Positions 61,773-64,000 of a stretch of DNA of 64,000 bases are shown here, piece after piece. The first letter of the stretch is position 1. Every line of letters begins with the position of its first letter. The translations under genes were made by a program, and so were the position numbers. The notes beneath the pieces were generated by a model, which saw only the letters and a list, made by a program, of their open reading frames with translations, was not told where the DNA came from and did not search any database. Source of the DNA: Leptotrichia hongkongensis (lineage in GTDB: Bacteria; Fusobacteriota; Fusobacteriia; Fusobacteriales; Leptotrichiaceae); NCBI RefSeq assembly GCF_041538065.1, contig NZ_JBGORW010000008.1, positions 62,001 through 126,000 on the forward strand, written 5' to 3'.

Positions 61773-64000
61773 TTATTCTTCTGTTGAATAATCCATTGCT
61801 GCCATTCGTTTATAGTAGTTCCAGTTGTCTTTGGCATTTTTCAAGTTTGCTTCAAGTAATTCTTTAGCTTTTTCAGGAAATTCTGCGGCTAGGGTTGCGT
61901 ATCTTCGTTCTCCTAATAGGAAATCTTCATATTTGTCCCAAGCGGGATTTCGTGTATCTAACTGCAGTGGATTTTTCCCTTTTTCAGCGAGCCTTGGATC
62001 ATATCTGAAAATTGGCCAGTATCCTACTTCTGTTGCAAGTTTTTCTTCTGTCTGGAATTTACCCATTCCAGCTTTTATTCCATGCTCTATACAAGGTGAA
62101 TAAGCAATTATTATTGATGGTCCTGGATAAGACTCTGCTTCTCTTATTGCTTTTAGTGTCTGATTTTGATTTGCACCCATTGAAACTTTTGCTACATAGA
62201 TATTTCCATAAGTCATAAGTATTGCAGCCAAATCCTTTTTCTTAGTTGGCTTTCCAGAAGCAGAAAATTTTGCTACTGCTCCTGCTTTTGATGCTTTTGA
62301 AGCCTGTCCTCCTGTATTTGAGTAAACTTCAGTGTCAAGTACAAGCATATTGACATCATCTCCAGAAGCCAATACGTGGTCAAGTCCACCAAATCCAATA
62401 TCATAAGCCCATCCATCTCCTCCAAACATCCAGATAGATTTTTTGATTAGATATTGTTTTAGTTCCAATATTTCAGCTATGTTGTTTTTTACTTTCTCAT
62501 TTGGATTCTTAGACTTTTCCTTTTCCATCAAAGTTACTAGTTCATCACGTATTTCCGTAGTCTTGTCTCCATCATAAAAGTTATCTGCAAATAAAGTAAA
62601 TAAATCAGAAAGTTCTGTTGAAACATCAGCCTTTATTTCTTCCATTCTTTTTAAAATTCTAAGTCGAATTGTATTTACAGCCTGAAACATTCCATACCCA
62701 TATTCAGCATTATCTTCAAATAGTGAAGAGGCCCATGCAGGCCCACAGCCACTTTCAGCAGTTGTATAAGGTGAAGATGGTGCAGAAGCTCCATAAATTG
62801 AAGAACATCCTGTAGCATTTGCCACAATCATACGTTCCCCAAATAACTGTGTTACCAATTTGATATAAGGTGTTTCTCCACAACCTGCACACGCTCCAGA
62901 AAATTCAAATAGAGGTTTTGCAAATTGTGAGCCTTTTACAGTATTTTTTCCTAAAATCTTATCTTTGTATGAAACATTGTTAAACAAGTAATCTGTGTAT
63001 TCAATTTCATTTCTTTCAATTTGAGACTGAGTAGATTTCATAACAATGGCTTTTCCACGTGGTGCAGGACAAACATCTACACAGGCACTACATCCTGTAC
63101 AGTCCAGAGGCGATACCTGAATCTTATATTCAAGTCCATCCATTCCTCTACCAAGAGCTTTTATCGTAGGCATTCCTTCTGGTGCCTTTTTCATTTCTTC
63201 TTCATCAAGCAGAAACGGACGTATTACAGCGTGAGGACATACATACGCACATTGATTACATTGGATACACATGTCTGGTTGCCATTCCGGCACTTCATCA
63301 GCGATTCCTCTTTTTTCATAATGTGCTGTTCCATGCTGGAAGCTTCCATCTACCATTCCATTTTCTATAATTGAGGAAACTGGTAATTCATTACCTTTCA
63401 TATGGTTAATCGGATCTGCAATCTTTTTGATAAATTCAGGTTTTGCAGCTTCAATAATTTGCTCATTGACTTCAAGGTCTGCCCATTCTGGCAATACTTC
63501 AACTTCTTCCAGACCGTCAATTCCCCTATCAATAGCATTCCAGTTTTGTTGAACAATATCCTGTCCTTTTCTTCCGTAACTTTTTTCTGCATACTCTTTC
63601 ATGTATTCCTTTGCTTCTTCATGAGGAATTACTTCTGAAAGATAGAAAAAGGCTGATTGCATAATAGTGTTTGTTCTATTTCCTAATCCAATTTCTTTAG
63701 CTAATTTTGTAGCATTTATAATGAAAAATTTGATTTTTTTTCTAGCTAGTTCCCTTTTTATCTCATTCGGAATACTTGGAATCAATTTTTCCTTTTCCCA
63801 GATTGTATTTAAGAGGAATATCCCTCCTTCTTTCAATCCAGAAATCATATCATATTTCCCAAGATATGCAGGTGCCGAACAGGCTACAAAATTAGGTCTT
63901 GTAACCAAGTAAGTTGAGCGAATTGGATTTTTACTGAATCTCAAATGAGATCTTGTCACTCCTCCAGCTTTTTTTGAATCGTACGCAAAATATCCCTGTG
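61773..64000 (-). CDS. nifJ: pyruvate:ferredoxin (flavodoxin) oxidoreductase, C-terminal part (start beyond window)
   Basis: 742 codons are visible; the family has about 1190, so roughly 450 N-terminal residues lie outside. The frame stays open to the edge, reading GYFAYDSKKAGGVTRSHLRF, so the GTG at 63959 is internal and not the start. The visible part contains the gamma domain, two 4Fe-4S clusters (CIQCNQCAYVCP and CTGCSACVDVCP), the third-cluster cysteines, and the thiamine-diphosphate domain (GCAGCGETPYIKL, NATGCSSIYGASAPSSPYTT, GDGWAYDIGFGGLDHVLASG). It oxidises pyruvate to acetyl-CoA, CO2 and reduced ferredoxin. Acetyl-CoA can go to AdhE, encoded at 23.8 kb; cluster supply depends on the suf operon. 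Confidence 0.98.
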   Translation of the reverse strand, partial: QGYFAYDSKKAGGVTRSHLRFSKNPIRSTYLVTRPNFVACSAPAYLGKYDMISGLKEGGIFLLNTIWEKEKLIPSIPNEIKRELARKKIKFFIINATKLAKEIGLGNRTNTIMQSAFFYLSEVIPHEEAKEYMKEYAEKSYGRKGQDIVQQNWNAIDRGIDGLEEVEVLPEWADLEVNEQIIEAAKPEFIKKIADPINHMKGNELPVSSIIENGMVDGSFQHGTAHYEKRGIADEVPEWQPDMCIQCNQCAYVCPHAVIRPFLLDEEEMKKAPEGMPTIKALGRGMDGLEYKIQVSPLDCTGCSACVDVCPAPRGKAIVMKSTQSQIERNEIEYTDYLFNNVSYKDKILGKNTVKGSQFAKPLFEFSGACAGCGETPYIKLVTQLFGERMIVANATGCSSIYGASAPSSPYTTAESGCGPAWASSLFEDNAEYGYGMFQAVNTIRLRILKRMEEIKADVSTELSDLFTLFADNFYDGDKTTEIRDELVTLMEKEKSKNPNEKVKNNIAEILELKQYLIKKSIWMFGGDGWAYDIGFGGLDHVLASGDDVNMLVLDTEVYSNTGGQASKASKAGAVAKFSASGKPTKKKDLAAILMTYGNIYVAKVSMGANQNQTLKAIREAESYPGPSIIIAYSPCIEHGIKAGMGKFQTEEKLATEVGYWPIFRYDPRLAEKGKNPLQLDTRNPAWDKYEDFLLGERRYATLAAEFPEKAKELLEANLKNAKDNWNYYKRMAAMDYSTEE

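Noticed and set aside
63957..63959. GTG at 63959 as the start of nifJ
   Set aside because: The frame continues open and homologous to pyruvate:ferredoxin oxidoreductase up to the window edge, so the GTG is internal.

Overview
The window looks like a chromosomal segment of a Leptotrichia-like member of the Fusobacteria. It is strongly AT-rich, with long A/T runs between genes. An outer-membrane LPS-export gene (OstA/LptC type) sits among genes of Firmicute flavour: MutS2, SufU, type B L31, a CDP-glycerol phosphotransferase. Fermentative enzymes (AdhE, pyruvate:ferredoxin oxidoreductase, PEP carboxylase) point to an anaerobe. The genus is an inference from gene content; I found no rRNA, tRNA, CRISPR array, prophage or transposase.

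Layout. 1-4.3 kb: an LPS-transport protein (cut by the window edge) behind mutS. 4.9-11.5 kb: a minus-strand surface-polysaccharide locus with a Wzy-like polymerase, GT2 and GT32 glycosyltransferases, a CDP-glycerol phosphotransferase, an acetyltransferase and a secreted EEP-family phosphoesterase. 11.7-12.1 kb: an AbrB-type antitoxin with a truncated toxin remnant. 12.5-17.5 kb, plus strand: an EF-G-like GTPase, cobU, 5-formyl-THF cyclo-ligase and a secreted Spherulin-4 (GH135-like) protein. 18.1-23.3 kb: a complete minus-strand sufCBDSU operon for Fe-S assembly. 23.8-26.4 kb: adhE with a good promoter and a Rex-like operator. 26.5-29.8 kb: a two-component system and two tandem-duplicated PepSY proteins. 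30-32.8 kb: ppc. 33.5-41 kb, plus strand: mutS2, cysS, coaBC, a DUF7336-like pair and an M23 peptidase. 41.1-51.7 kb: a minus-strand aromatic amino acid cluster (aroF, tyrA, aroB, aroA, aroC) interrupted by small unknown, immunity-like genes. 52.6-64 kb: rpmE2, rlmB, a GH57 branching enzyme, a lipid kinase, recJ and the C-terminal two thirds of nifJ.

Two observations stand out. First, four intergenic regions (4.4-4.8, 17.6-17.9, 32.9-33.4 and 54.7-55.0 kb) carry copies of a composite palindromic element. Its ends are 28-nt hairpins with a near-invariant 8-nt loop, GGCGNYTG, on stems whose sequence differs between copies while pairing is kept. Each hairpin is followed by a larger hairpin whose arms also vary but whose tip keeps ACTGTTTGAGC...GCGAGTTT. 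This is either a non-autonomous mobile element or a structured RNA/DNA family. Second, upstream of aroF there is a promoter, a leader ORF reading MYKYYPLLKLF and an overlapping intrinsic terminator. That is the layout of a tyrosine-responsive attenuator in front of the aromatic pathway genes.
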